The notes under the pieces were generated by a model that worked only from the letters and a program-made list of their open reading frames with translations, did not search any database and was not told where the DNA came from. Shown piece by piece: positions 9,128 through 16,291 of a stretch of 64,000 nt of DNA. Numbering within the stretch: position 1 is the stretch's first letter; each line of letters starts with the position of its first letter. Origin of the DNA: Methanosphaerula subterraneus (GTDB taxonomy: Archaea; Halobacteriota; Methanomicrobia; Methanomicrobiales; Methanospirillaceae); NCBI RefSeq assembly GCF_052055875.1, contig NZ_CP170508.1:1984001-2048000 (forward strand). Direction: 5' to 3'. The position numbers and the translations under genes are program-made.

Positions 9128-10002
9128 AGTCCTTCCTCCTCATGGAGCAGCCGCCGCTGGCTCCGTTCGAGCGTCAGCTGCATCTCCCTGACGGCATCCG
9201 GGGTGATCCCTTTGAACCTGCCCTGGGCAGAGAGGTACTCCTCGAGGGGGAGTGGCTTCTTCATCGCGGCTTTGGAGATCCCATTGATCGTCAGTTTTCC
9301 CGCTTCCCGTTCGTACAGCATCCAGACTCCGGTCTTGACGGCCAGCTTCCCGAGCTCGACCGTCTTCTCTGCGGGGTACCGCCATCCCGGAGGGCATGGA
9401 GCGAGGATGTGGATGAACTTCGGCCCCTGTATCGAGAGTGCCTTCTTCACCTTTTTGTACAGGTCCTGGGGATAGGCACTGCATGCGGTCGCCATATACG
9501 GCGGCTCATGGGCAGCGACGATCCGGTCGATATCCTTCTTGGTCTCGATCTTTCCGCCAGGGGTCGTCGTGGTCCTGGCCCCTATCGGGGTTGCCCCTGA
9601 GCGTTGCATCCCGGTGTTGCCATATGCCTCGTTGTCGTAGCAGATATAGAGAAAGTTTGTTCCGCGCTCCAAGGCCCCTGAGAGTGCCTGGATCCCGATA
9701 TCAACGGTTCCACCATCGCCTGCGTAGGCGATCACATTTGTCTCTTTGCCGGCGGCCGAAAAGGCCGAGCTCATCCCTGAAGCGCAGGCAGCAGCCGCTG
9801 CAAACGCCACATTGTAGACCGGTACGTTCAACGCCGTGGTCGGGTAGATCCCCTGCAGCACGCTGGTACAGCATGCAGGGACCACCAGCACCGTGTCCGG
9901 GCCCGCGGCCTTCAGGACATAACGGAGGCAGAGGGAAGAGCTGCACCCTGCACAGGCAGTGGTGCATTTCTTCAGGTACTCCTCTTTCGGTAGTTCGCTC
10001 AT
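9121..10002 (-). CDS. porB: Pyruvate:ferredoxin oxidoreductase beta subunit (TPP-binding)
   Basis: This 293-residue beta subunit has the thiamine pyrophosphate motif AGDGGTVDIGIQAL followed by YICYDNEAYGNTGMQ, and cysteines for a [4Fe-4S] cluster (ACAGCSSSLCLR near the start, plus later ones). The frame stays open to 10056, but homologous proteins begin near MSELPKEEYLKK, so I use the ATG at 10002. AT-rich sequence at 10015-10045 provides TATA-like boxes. The gene order B-A-C-D differs from the C-D-A-B order I recall for Methanothermobacter. Confidence 0.92.
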   Translation of the reverse strand: MSELPKEEYLKKCTTACAGCSSSLCLRYVLKAAGPDTVLVVPACCTSVLQGIYPTTALNVPVYNVAFAAAAACASGMSSAFSAAGKETNVIAYAGDGGTVDIGIQALSGALERGTNFLYICYDNEAYGNTGMQRSGATPIGARTTTTPGGKIETKKDIDRIVAAHEPPYMATACSAYPQDLYKKVKKALSIQGPKFIHILAPCPPGWRYPAEKTVELGKLAVKTGVWMLYEREAGKLTINGISKAAMKKPLPLEEYLSAQGRFKGITPDAVREMQLTLERSQRRLLHEEEGLC

Positions 10003-10106
10003 GTAGGTCACTGGTAGTATATATCTATCATCTTTTATAATGATAATTACCGGCACATAACCCTTATACGGCGCTCACGATACTACAGGTACAGTGAGGA
10101 ACGGGT

Positions 10107-10754
10107 ATGGACGATCGTGATCTGATCTTTGAGATCGATGAGGAGATAGAGGTCGGAAGCGCAGCGGAACCGGAGAGAGGCCTTCCTGTGGGACCTTCCC
10201 CAGCTCCGATCCAGGGAACAACACCAATGGAGCCGGTCCCTTCCCGTTCCCGCTCCTCCCCCGTCCCTGTTCCTCCGAAGAGGAGTGCCCGTTCACGCTG
10301 GGGTTGGTACGCTGGTCTCTCCCTGGTCGGCCTCGTACTGATCGTCCTGATCATCGCCGTCACCTCGATCGGGATCACGATCGGCGGTTCAGAACAGGCG
10401 GCGCATTATCCATATACCGTCACCTACGACGTTATCTTTCCAAACTCCAACCCGGTGCAGATTGGAAATATCCTGATCGTTGCGATCCCGTACACCGACC
10501 ATGTCAGCCTCTCGGTCGACAAGGTCCCCTATGATATCAAGATCGGGGAGCAGAAGGAGATCACCCGGAAACAGGCCGCGGTGACGATACTCGGTTATCC
10601 TCTCCTCTCATTCAACTTCGGACTCGATGCGACGTACAACGGTCTCGTCAACGGGGATGCCGGATTCTCCCTTGCAGTCAGGACTTCAGAGCAGGTTCCG
10701 TCCGCGATCATCGCCCGGCTCCTCCCCCCGTCGGTCAACGCCACTCCGGTCTAG
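10107..10754 (+). CDS. Membrane-anchored hypothetical protein
   Basis: This 215-residue protein has an acidic start (EIDEEIE), a proline/serine/arginine-rich linker to about residue 65, one strong transmembrane helix at about 68-92 (SLVGLVLIVLIIAVTS), then a roughly 120-residue predicted beta-rich extracytoplasmic domain. This is a type II-like single-pass architecture with basic residues (RSARSR) just before the helix. No family is recognised. The end overlaps the convergent truA gene by 69 bases, which is unusual in this compact genome and could mean the true end of one product is affected by read-through. Confidence 0.7.
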   Translation: MDDRDLIFEIDEEIEVGSAAEPERGLPVGPSPAPIQGTTPMEPVPSRSRSSPVPVPPKRSARSRWGWYAGLSLVGLVLIVLIIAVTSIGITIGGSEQAAHYPYTVTYDVIFPNSNPVQIGNILIVAIPYTDHVSLSVDKVPYDIKIGEQKEITRKQAAVTILGYPLLSFNFGLDATYNGLVNGDAGFSLAVRTSEQVPSAIIARLLPPSVNATPV

Positions 10755-11528
10755 GAGGTCGATGATCCGTTCCCGGACGGTCGCTTGCCGCCTGGCCCCC
10801 CCGATCCAGTCCCTGCTCCGGGGGTCGGGCTCGGTTGGAGTGAAAGTGATCCCGCAGTCTACGTCCCAGAGGACCAGCCCATCAGCTGGAGCGGCCGGGG
10901 GATTTCTCCTGCACTCGCCTGAGAGAAGCCTCTCCATCAGCTGCGTCTCCTGCTCATGGGTTCCAATCGAGAGGAGGGCCGCCGCCATGCATCTGACCAT
11001 GTGCCAGAGGTAGGTGTGGGCGGTCACCTCAAAGATCGGGATCCCCTGGTCGAGAAAGACCCGGGCCGACCTGACGGTTCGGATCGGGCTCTTCTCCCTC
11101 ACCCGTGCGAGCCTCGAGAAATTGTGGGTCCCGACCAGAGCCTGTGCTGCCTGGTCCATCGCCCCGATGTCGAGGGGCCAGTCGGCAAAGAAGTAGCGGT
11201 AGGTGCGGGATATGGCATCGAAACGCGGATGGAACGAGGGGGGTACCTCGGCGAACCCGTTGCACCAGAGGTCGGGAGAGAGCTGCCCGTTCAGTGCCTC
11301 CACCGCCCGCTCGGGGAACGGTGTCGAGAAGGCGCCGACCTGGCCGCGGGCGTGCACACCCCGGTCGGTCCTGCCGGCCAGGGCGAACCCTGCCCTGCCC
11401 GGATCATCAAAGAGCTGGACCCGCTGGCATGCGGTGATCAGCTCCCCCTCGACCGTCCGGTAGGCTGGCTGGAGCTGGGAACCCCGGAACCGATTCCCGT
11501 CGTACGAGAGCCGGAATGCCAGTCTCAT
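10686..11528 (-). CDS. truA: tRNA pseudouridine synthase A
   Basis: This 280-residue enzyme converts uridine to pseudouridine in the anticodon stem-loop of tRNAs (positions 38-40 in bacteria). The catalytic aspartate is Asp55 in AGRTDRGVHA, and the conserved SRTYRYFF and ARVREKSPIRTV segments follow. It overlaps the upstream PHP gene by an ATGA junction at 11525-11528, so the two are probably one transcript. The last residues overlap the convergent gene on the other strand. Confidence 0.94.
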   Translation of the reverse strand: MRLAFRLSYDGNRFRGSQLQPAYRTVEGELITACQRVQLFDDPGRAGFALAGRTDRGVHARGQVGAFSTPFPERAVEALNGQLSPDLWCNGFAEVPPSFHPRFDAISRTYRYFFADWPLDIGAMDQAAQALVGTHNFSRLARVREKSPIRTVRSARVFLDQGIPIFEVTAHTYLWHMVRCMAAALLSIGTHEQETQLMERLLSGECRRNPPAAPADGLVLWDVDCGITFTPTEPDPRSRDWIGGARRQATVRERIIDLLDRSGVDRRGEEPGDDRGRNLL

Positions 11529-12193
11529 CGATGGACATGGCGCCGCACACGCCGCCAGGTGCTTCTGATCGACTGCCGGGTATAGGTCCGCAGCGGTGTC
11601 ATCCTCCCGCCGGGCACGGTCTTTCCTGCCCGGATCGCCTCGAGGATCGATTCGACGGTCCGCTCGGCATCGATGGTGGTTCTCCCGAACCCGACATATC
11701 GGGCATGGTGGGCGTCCGATCCGCCGACTGCCGGTTTGTGCACCCTGCGTGCTCCGCGTGCAGCCTTTCTGTTCGCCTGCCCGACGATGTACCGGCTGTT
11801 GAAGACCTCGATCGCATCGACCGCCTCAAGGGCGGACTTCACCTTCAGCCCGACGGCGTGTCTCCAGATGTGGAACGGATGGGGCAGGATCGTCACGGCC
11901 CCCTGGGCATGGGCGAGCCGGATCGTCTCGATCACATCGAGGCCGGGCGGGATCACGCCAGTCCCCCCAATTACCAGCAGGTGACCCTGTGCCGTCGAGA
12001 CTTCGATTCCGGGGATCACCAGCACCCTGCTCCTGATTTTGGCTGCGTACCAGGCCCCGTCCATCGTATCATGGTCAGTGATTGCAATTGCATCCAGCCC
12101 AACCTTCTCTGCCTGAAGCAGGATCTCCTCGACGCTCGACTCACCATCGCGTGAGTGGTTGGTATGGACATGCAGGTCACAGTTCAGCATCAA
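11525..12193 (-). CDS. PHP-domain metal-dependent phosphoesterase
   Basis: This 222-residue PHP-domain protein has the metal-binding motifs CDLHVHTNHSRDG near the start, AITDHDTMDG near 40, LPHPFH near 100 and GSDAHH near 177. Such stand-alone archaeal PHP proteins are phosphoesterases; some resemble RNase AM or AMP phosphohydrolases, but the substrate here is not evident. It is the first gene of a pair with truA. The frame begins MMLN, so the start could be either of two adjacent ATGs. Confidence 0.87.
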   Translation of the reverse strand: MMLNCDLHVHTNHSRDGESSVEEILLQAEKVGLDAIAITDHDTMDGAWYAAKIRSRVLVIPGIEVSTAQGHLLVIGGTGVIPPGLDVIETIRLAHAQGAVTILPHPFHIWRHAVGLKVKSALEAVDAIEVFNSRYIVGQANRKAARGARRVHKPAVGGSDAHHARYVGFGRTTIDAERTVESILEAIRAGKTVPGGRMTPLRTYTRQSIRSTWRRVRRHVHR

Positions 12194-12233
12194 ACAGTAC
12201 TATTTTTTATCCTTCTCACTATTAAGGAGACGT

Positions 12234-13649
12234 ATGCCTGTTCTTCTTCCGACCGGTGCGGCAACCTACCCGCTCGTCAGCAGGGCTGCCGCAGGGTTTG
12301 ACGCTGATGTGGTCGTGACCGGCGAGATCGCCTCGTTTCTGACTCCGTCCCAGCTCCTCTCCCTGCTCAAAGAGCGGCGGTACGACCTTGTGATCGTTTC
12401 AGGGATGTGTACCGCGTCCTTTGACCAGGTGGAGCAGGAGACTGGAGTGCCGGTCTTCCGTGGTCCCCGACATGCGGCCGACCTTCCCCTGATCCTCTCC
12501 AGGCTCGATTCCCTGGAGCTCTCGCGGACCGTCCCTGCCGATGAGATGATCCGGCTCCGGCGGCAGGAGGAGGCCGCCCGGAAACTGGCCGGCCTGGAGC
12601 GGTCCGCCACCCCTGACCTGCTGATCCGGGGGGTGAAGATCGGCGGCAGTTCACGGATGAAGGTGCTGGCCGAGGTGATGGACGCCCCACGGCACCCCGA
12701 CCTCGCTGCAACGGTCACCGACCTCTTCTCCCGCGGTGCCGATATCGTCGACCTGGGGTTCGGATTCGATGCGACCCCCGAGGACGTCCTCCGGTGCTTT
12801 AGAGCGCTCGAATCGGTCGAGGGGCCGCTTGCCGTGGACTCGCAGGACCCGGCCCTGATCAGGGCAGCGCTCTTCCGAGCCGATCTGGTTCTTTCGCTCC
12901 ATGAGGAGAACATTCCGCTGATCGGGGCCGAGGTGGCGGCCGCCGGCGTCGCAGCCGTGGTGGTACCGCGGTATAAATCCCTGGCCGAGAACCTGGCCCT
13001 CGCAGAAGAGGCCGGGATCGTCTCGCTGATCGCAGACCCGCTCCTCCAGCCGGTCGGATCAGGGCTCGTCCGGTCGCTCCAGGAGTTCCCGGACGAACCG
13101 GGGTACCCGCTCTTCTTCGGCGCGGGCAATGTCACCGAACTGCTTGATGCCGACTCGATCGGGGTGCAGGCTCTGCTGGCCGGGATGGCGCTTGAGGTGC
13201 ACGCGGCTATGATCTTCTCCAGTGAACACTCGGACAAGACCTTCGGAGCCGTCCAGGAGATGCGGCGGGCTACCGAGATGATGATGCTGGTCCGGTGCCG
13301 GCCCTACCCCAAGGACGTCGGCCTCGACCTGCTGGTGATCAAGGAGAAGCGGCGTCGCAGGGAGCCCCCGCTTGTCTACCAGCAACGGATCGACGTGCCG
13401 CCCTTCTCCGGGGCCCTCACCTACGACCCTGTTGGGAACCTCAGGATCGGGATCGAGGACGGCCAGATCGTAGCCGTCCATAACGGGATCGCCTTCTCCG
13501 GCAGTCATTGGGAGGAGGTCTTTGCTAAAATCCAGACGGAGAACCGGGTTTCCCTCCTCGACCATGCCGCCTATCTAGGAAAGGAGCTGTACAAGGCCGA
13601 GCTGGCGCTCAGGTTCGGACGGTCGTTTGAACAGGACGGTCCCTTCTGA
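12234..13649 (+). CDS. Dihydropteroate synthase-related protein (methanogen type)
   Basis: This protein of about 471 residues resembles the dihydropteroate synthase-related family (TIGR00284) found in methanogens. A TIM-barrel-like middle part carries VDLGFGFDATPEDV and PLAVDSQDP, reminiscent of DHPS pterin-binding elements. The N-terminal 150 residues and the basic C-terminal part (KEKRRRREPP) are extra. A role in methanopterin assembly is plausible from family membership but is an inference. The start is ATG 12234 with AAGGAGA at 12224-12230 and an AT-rich box at 12201-12210; an upstream in-frame ATG would overlap the divergent gene. Confidence 0.83.
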   Translation: MPVLLPTGAATYPLVSRAAAGFDADVVVTGEIASFLTPSQLLSLLKERRYDLVIVSGMCTASFDQVEQETGVPVFRGPRHAADLPLILSRLDSLELSRTVPADEMIRLRRQEEAARKLAGLERSATPDLLIRGVKIGGSSRMKVLAEVMDAPRHPDLAATVTDLFSRGADIVDLGFGFDATPEDVLRCFRALESVEGPLAVDSQDPALIRAALFRADLVLSLHEENIPLIGAEVAAAGVAAVVVPRYKSLAENLALAEEAGIVSLIADPLLQPVGSGLVRSLQEFPDEPGYPLFFGAGNVTELLDADSIGVQALLAGMALEVHAAMIFSSEHSDKTFGAVQEMRRATEMMMLVRCRPYPKDVGLDLLVIKEKRRRREPPLVYQQRIDVPPFSGALTYDPVGNLRIGIEDGQIVAVHNGIAFSGSHWEEVFAKIQTENRVSLLDHAAYLGKELYKAELALRFGRSFEQDGPF

Positions 13650-13660
13650 TCCCTGTCGTA

Positions 13661-13706
13661 TTTTTTTTTTATCGAAAACCAGACCGTTGACAATAATCTG
13701 GTTTTC
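13661..13706. terminator. T-run and 10-bp inverted repeat behind the DHPS-related gene
   Basis: Ten T residues at 13661-13670 lie 12 bases after the stop and fit an archaeal poly-T terminator. They are followed by a perfect inverted repeat, GAAAACCAGA at 13674-13683 and TCTGGTTTTC at 13697-13706, with a 13-base loop. Confidence 0.6.
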
Positions 13707-13713
13707 CCTAACA

Positions 13714-13739
13714 GTGTTAACACATCTAATTCTTAGATG
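13714..13739. repeat. Palindrome and short hairpin between convergent genes
   Basis: GTGTTAACAC at 13714-13723 is a perfect 10-base palindrome. It is followed at once by CATCTAA (13723-13729) and TTAGATG (13733-13739), a perfect 7-bp stem with a 3-base loop. The region belongs to the 156-base spacer between the convergent DHPS-related gene and glnA. Confidence 0.6.
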
Positions 13740-13743
13740 AACC

Positions 13744-13805
13744 AGTCTCCGACTCTTTTGAATCTACGATTGGTCAAAACAGTTGCGTTCAACACGATAA
13801 AAAAA
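13744..13805 (-). repeat. Copy 1 of a ~60-base element behind glnA
   Basis: AGTCTCCGACTC at 13744-13755 and CACGATAAAAA from 13793 recur with identical 49-base spacing at 62590 and 62639. Between these ends the copies are only partly alike. On the minus strand the element follows the glnA stop directly: a T-run, ATCGTG, and finally GAGTCGGAGACT. Confidence 0.55.
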
Positions 13806-15134
13806 TTAGAAGGTGTTGAGGTAACGCTCGATCTCCCAGGGATGTACTGACATCCGGAAGGAGTCGTGCTCTGCGGTGGTGATGGCACTGAGGCCGCTGA
13901 CCACGTGGTCGCCGAGGGTGTTACAGATGATCTGATCTGCGAGCAGTGCCTCGTGGGCTTCGGGGAGGCTGCCCGGCAACATCGTGATCCCCTGACTCTT
14001 CCGCTCTGCCGCCGTCATGTGGTAGATGTTCACATCGGTCGACTCCGGTGGCTCGATCTTGTTCTTGATTCCGTCGAGCCCGGCTGCGAGCATCGAGGCG
14101 AAGGTAAGGTACGGGTTGCACATCGGGTCAGGGGACCGAAGCTCTGCCCTGGTGCTGTTGCCACGGGCTGCCGGCACCCTGATCAGAGCTGAACGGTTGG
14201 ATGTGGACCAGGAGACATAGACCGGGGCTTCATAGCCCGGCACCAGCCGCTTGTACGAGTTGATCGTCGGGTTGGCAACCCGGGTGATGGCACGAGCGTG
14301 GTGGAGCAGCCCGCCGATGTAGTAGCGTGCAGTGTCTGATAACTGCTTGTCGCCGTTTGGATCAAAGAAGACGTTCTTTCCGTCTTTTGCGAGCGAGCCG
14401 TGGGTATGCATGCCGCTGCCGTTGATCCCGCCGATTGGCTTGGCCATGAACGTTGCATGCATCCCGCTTCTGAGGGCGATCGCCTTGGCCGCAAACTTGA
14501 AAGTGATCACTTTGTCTGCGGTGTCCAGGGCATCGCTGTACTTGAAGTCGATCTCATGCTGGCTCTCGGCCACCTCGTGGTGCGATGCCTCGATCTCAAA
14601 GCCCATCTCTGAAAGGGCAATGACGATATCCCGTCTTACGTCCTCTGCCGCGTCGTTCGGGGCCAGGTCGAAGTATGCGCCCCTGTCGACGAACTCGGTG
14701 GTGGGCTTGCCGTTCTGCATCTGGAAGAGGAAGAACTCCAGTTCAGGACCTGTGTTGAACGAGAAGCCCATCTTTGCGGCCTCTGCCAGGGTCTTCTTCA
14801 GCACATACCGTGGATCGCCCTCAAACGGCTTGCCACCATAGGTCTGAAGGTCACAGATGAACCGTGCCACTCTGCCGTCCTGTGGTCTCCAGGGGAGGAT
14901 CGAATAGGTCGCAGGGTCTGGCCTGAGCAGCATGTCGGACTCCTCGATCCTGGTAAAGCCTTCTATAGACGAACCATCAAACCAGATTCCCTCAGTCAGT
15001 GCTTTCTCTGCCTGTTCTACAGGGATGGCCACATTCTTCGGGATTCCAAGGATATCGGTGAACTGCAGCCTGATAAACTTTATCAGATCCGCATCGATCC
15101 GTTCCAGCATCCCGGATACTACGTCTCCAGACAT
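13806..15134 (-). CDS. glnA: Glutamine synthetase type I
   Basis: This 442-residue cytosolic enzyme makes glutamine from glutamate, ammonia and ATP. Conserved parts are WFDGSSIEGF near 51, the metal-binding stretch TGPELEFFLF near 130, GSGMHTHGSL near 260 and NPTINSYKRLVPGYEAP near 310. I see no obvious adenylylation tyrosine loop, as usual for the short archaeal type. It diverges from the glutamate synthase operon, and together they form the GS-GOGAT route. The 104-base shared spacer holds TATA-like AAGTATAAGT (minus strand, near 15161-15170) and a 12-base palindrome. Confidence 0.97.
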   Translation of the reverse strand: MSGDVVSGMLERIDADLIKFIRLQFTDILGIPKNVAIPVEQAEKALTEGIWFDGSSIEGFTRIEESDMLLRPDPATYSILPWRPQDGRVARFICDLQTYGGKPFEGDPRYVLKKTLAEAAKMGFSFNTGPELEFFLFQMQNGKPTTEFVDRGAYFDLAPNDAAEDVRRDIVIALSEMGFEIEASHHEVAESQHEIDFKYSDALDTADKVITFKFAAKAIALRSGMHATFMAKPIGGINGSGMHTHGSLAKDGKNVFFDPNGDKQLSDTARYYIGGLLHHARAITRVANPTINSYKRLVPGYEAPVYVSWSTSNRSALIRVPAARGNSTRAELRSPDPMCNPYLTFASMLAAGLDGIKNKIEPPESTDVNIYHMTAAERKSQGITMLPGSLPEAHEALLADQIICNTLGDHVVSGLSAITTAEHDSFRMSVHPWEIERYLNTF

Positions 15135-15195
15135 ATGGAAGAAAACTTCTACCCAATTCTACTTATACTTACTGTAATATAGGTATTAGGAGAGT

Positions 15196-15207
15196 ACTGT
15201 ATACAGT
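15196..15207. promoter_or_regulatory. Perfect palindrome between glnA and the glutamate synthase operon
   Basis: ACTGTATACAGT is a perfect 12-base palindrome 31 bases upstream of the ATG at 15239 and 61 bases upstream of glnA. Its centre coincides with the expected TATA position for the plus-strand operon, so a bound protein would block transcription. It does not match the NrpR operator forms I know (GGAA-N6-TTCC type). Confidence 0.45.
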
Positions 15208-15238
15208 TGAACTCTATCGAGAGTATTTTGTGGTTGCC

Positions 15239-16291
15239 ATGTGTGGGATAATTGGTGTTATCGATAAGAGTCGGTCCCTGATGGACGGTTCTCATATCAA
15301 ATCGGCCCTCTCCATGATGAACGAGCGGGGGAGCGGTGAAGGGGCGGGCTACGTTGCCTACGGGGTCTATCCCGAGTTCAAGGACTACTATGCACTGCAC
15401 GTCTTCTTTGACAATGTGCATGAGCATAAGAAGGAGGTCGATGCACTGCTCGGTCAGTGGGGTACCATCATCCATGACGAGGAGATCCCGACCTATGAAC
15501 AGCCAGGGCTGCGCAAGGTGCACACCCCATGGCGGTACTTCTTCTCCCCGGACACCAGCCTGATGACACGCAGTTCCACACCTGCAGAGGATATCGTGAC
15601 CAGCCTGGTGATGAGGGTGAACACCCAGGTGACCGGGGCCCTGATCTTCTCATCAGGTAAGAACCTCGGGGTCTTCAAGGCCGCAGGATGGCCTGAGGAG
15701 GTCGCCGACTTCTACCGGATCGAGGACTACTCAGGCTACATCTGGATGGGGCACAACCGCTACCCGACCAACACCCCGGGATGGTGGGGTGGTGCCCATC
15801 CGTTCAACCTGTTGAACTGGTCTGTCGTACACAACGGGGAGATCACCTCGTACGGGACTAACCGGCGGTATATCGAGAGTTTCGGATACCAGTGCTCGAT
15901 GTTCACCGACACCGAGGTCGTCGCCTACGTCGTTGACCTTCTCTCCCGCCGGCACGGTCTCTCGCAGGAACTGACGGTCCGGGCGCTCGCTCCACCGTTC
16001 TGGGACGAGATTGACCGGGAAGAGCCGAAGCAGCAGGAGCTCGACCGGGCGATCCGGCTCACCTATGGCCCGGCGATGATGAACGGGCCGTTTGCCATCG
16101 TGGTCGCCAACCAGGACTCGATGGTTGCCTTCACCGACCGCTCCAAGCTCCGGCCGCTGGTCGGGGCAGAGAACGGCTCAAAGTTGTACGTCTCCAGCGA
16201 AGAGGCGGCGATCCGTGCGATGGACCCGAATATCGATGATGTCTTCACCCCGAGGGCCGGCGATCCGATCATCGGGAGGATTGTGGCATGA
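15239..16291 (+). CDS. Archaeal glutamate synthase, glutamine amidotransferase subunit
   Basis: This 350-residue class II glutamine amidotransferase is the stand-alone glutaminase part of a split archaeal glutamate synthase. The start must be ATG 15239: the product then reads MCGIIGV, and removal of Met exposes the catalytic N-terminal cysteine. WMGHNRYPTNTPG and SVVHNGEI are conserved substrate-channel and oxyanion elements. It releases ammonia from glutamine for the FMN subunit encoded next, whose ATG overlaps this stop by four bases. Confidence 0.9.
   Translation: MCGIIGVIDKSRSLMDGSHIKSALSMMNERGSGEGAGYVAYGVYPEFKDYYALHVFFDNVHEHKKEVDALLGQWGTIIHDEEIPTYEQPGLRKVHTPWRYFFSPDTSLMTRSSTPAEDIVTSLVMRVNTQVTGALIFSSGKNLGVFKAAGWPEEVADFYRIEDYSGYIWMGHNRYPTNTPGWWGGAHPFNLLNWSVVHNGEITSYGTNRRYIESFGYQCSMFTDTEVVAYVVDLLSRRHGLSQELTVRALAPPFWDEIDREEPKQQELDRAIRLTYGPAMMNGPFAIVVANQDSMVAFTDRSKLRPLVGAENGSKLYVSSEEAAIRAMDPNIDDVFTPRAGDPIIGRIVA

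Noticed and set aside
12266..13237. Long minus-strand open frame inside the DHPS-related gene
   Set aside because: It is antisense to a clear family member, has a serine/arginine-rich composition typical of GC-rich shadow frames, and no ribosome site or similarity.
15135..15150. GGAAG-AAAA-CTTCT near the glnA start as an NrpR operator
   Set aside because: The half-site spacing is too short and the right half reads TTCT, so it does not fit the GGAA-N6-TTCC form; kept only as weak symmetry.
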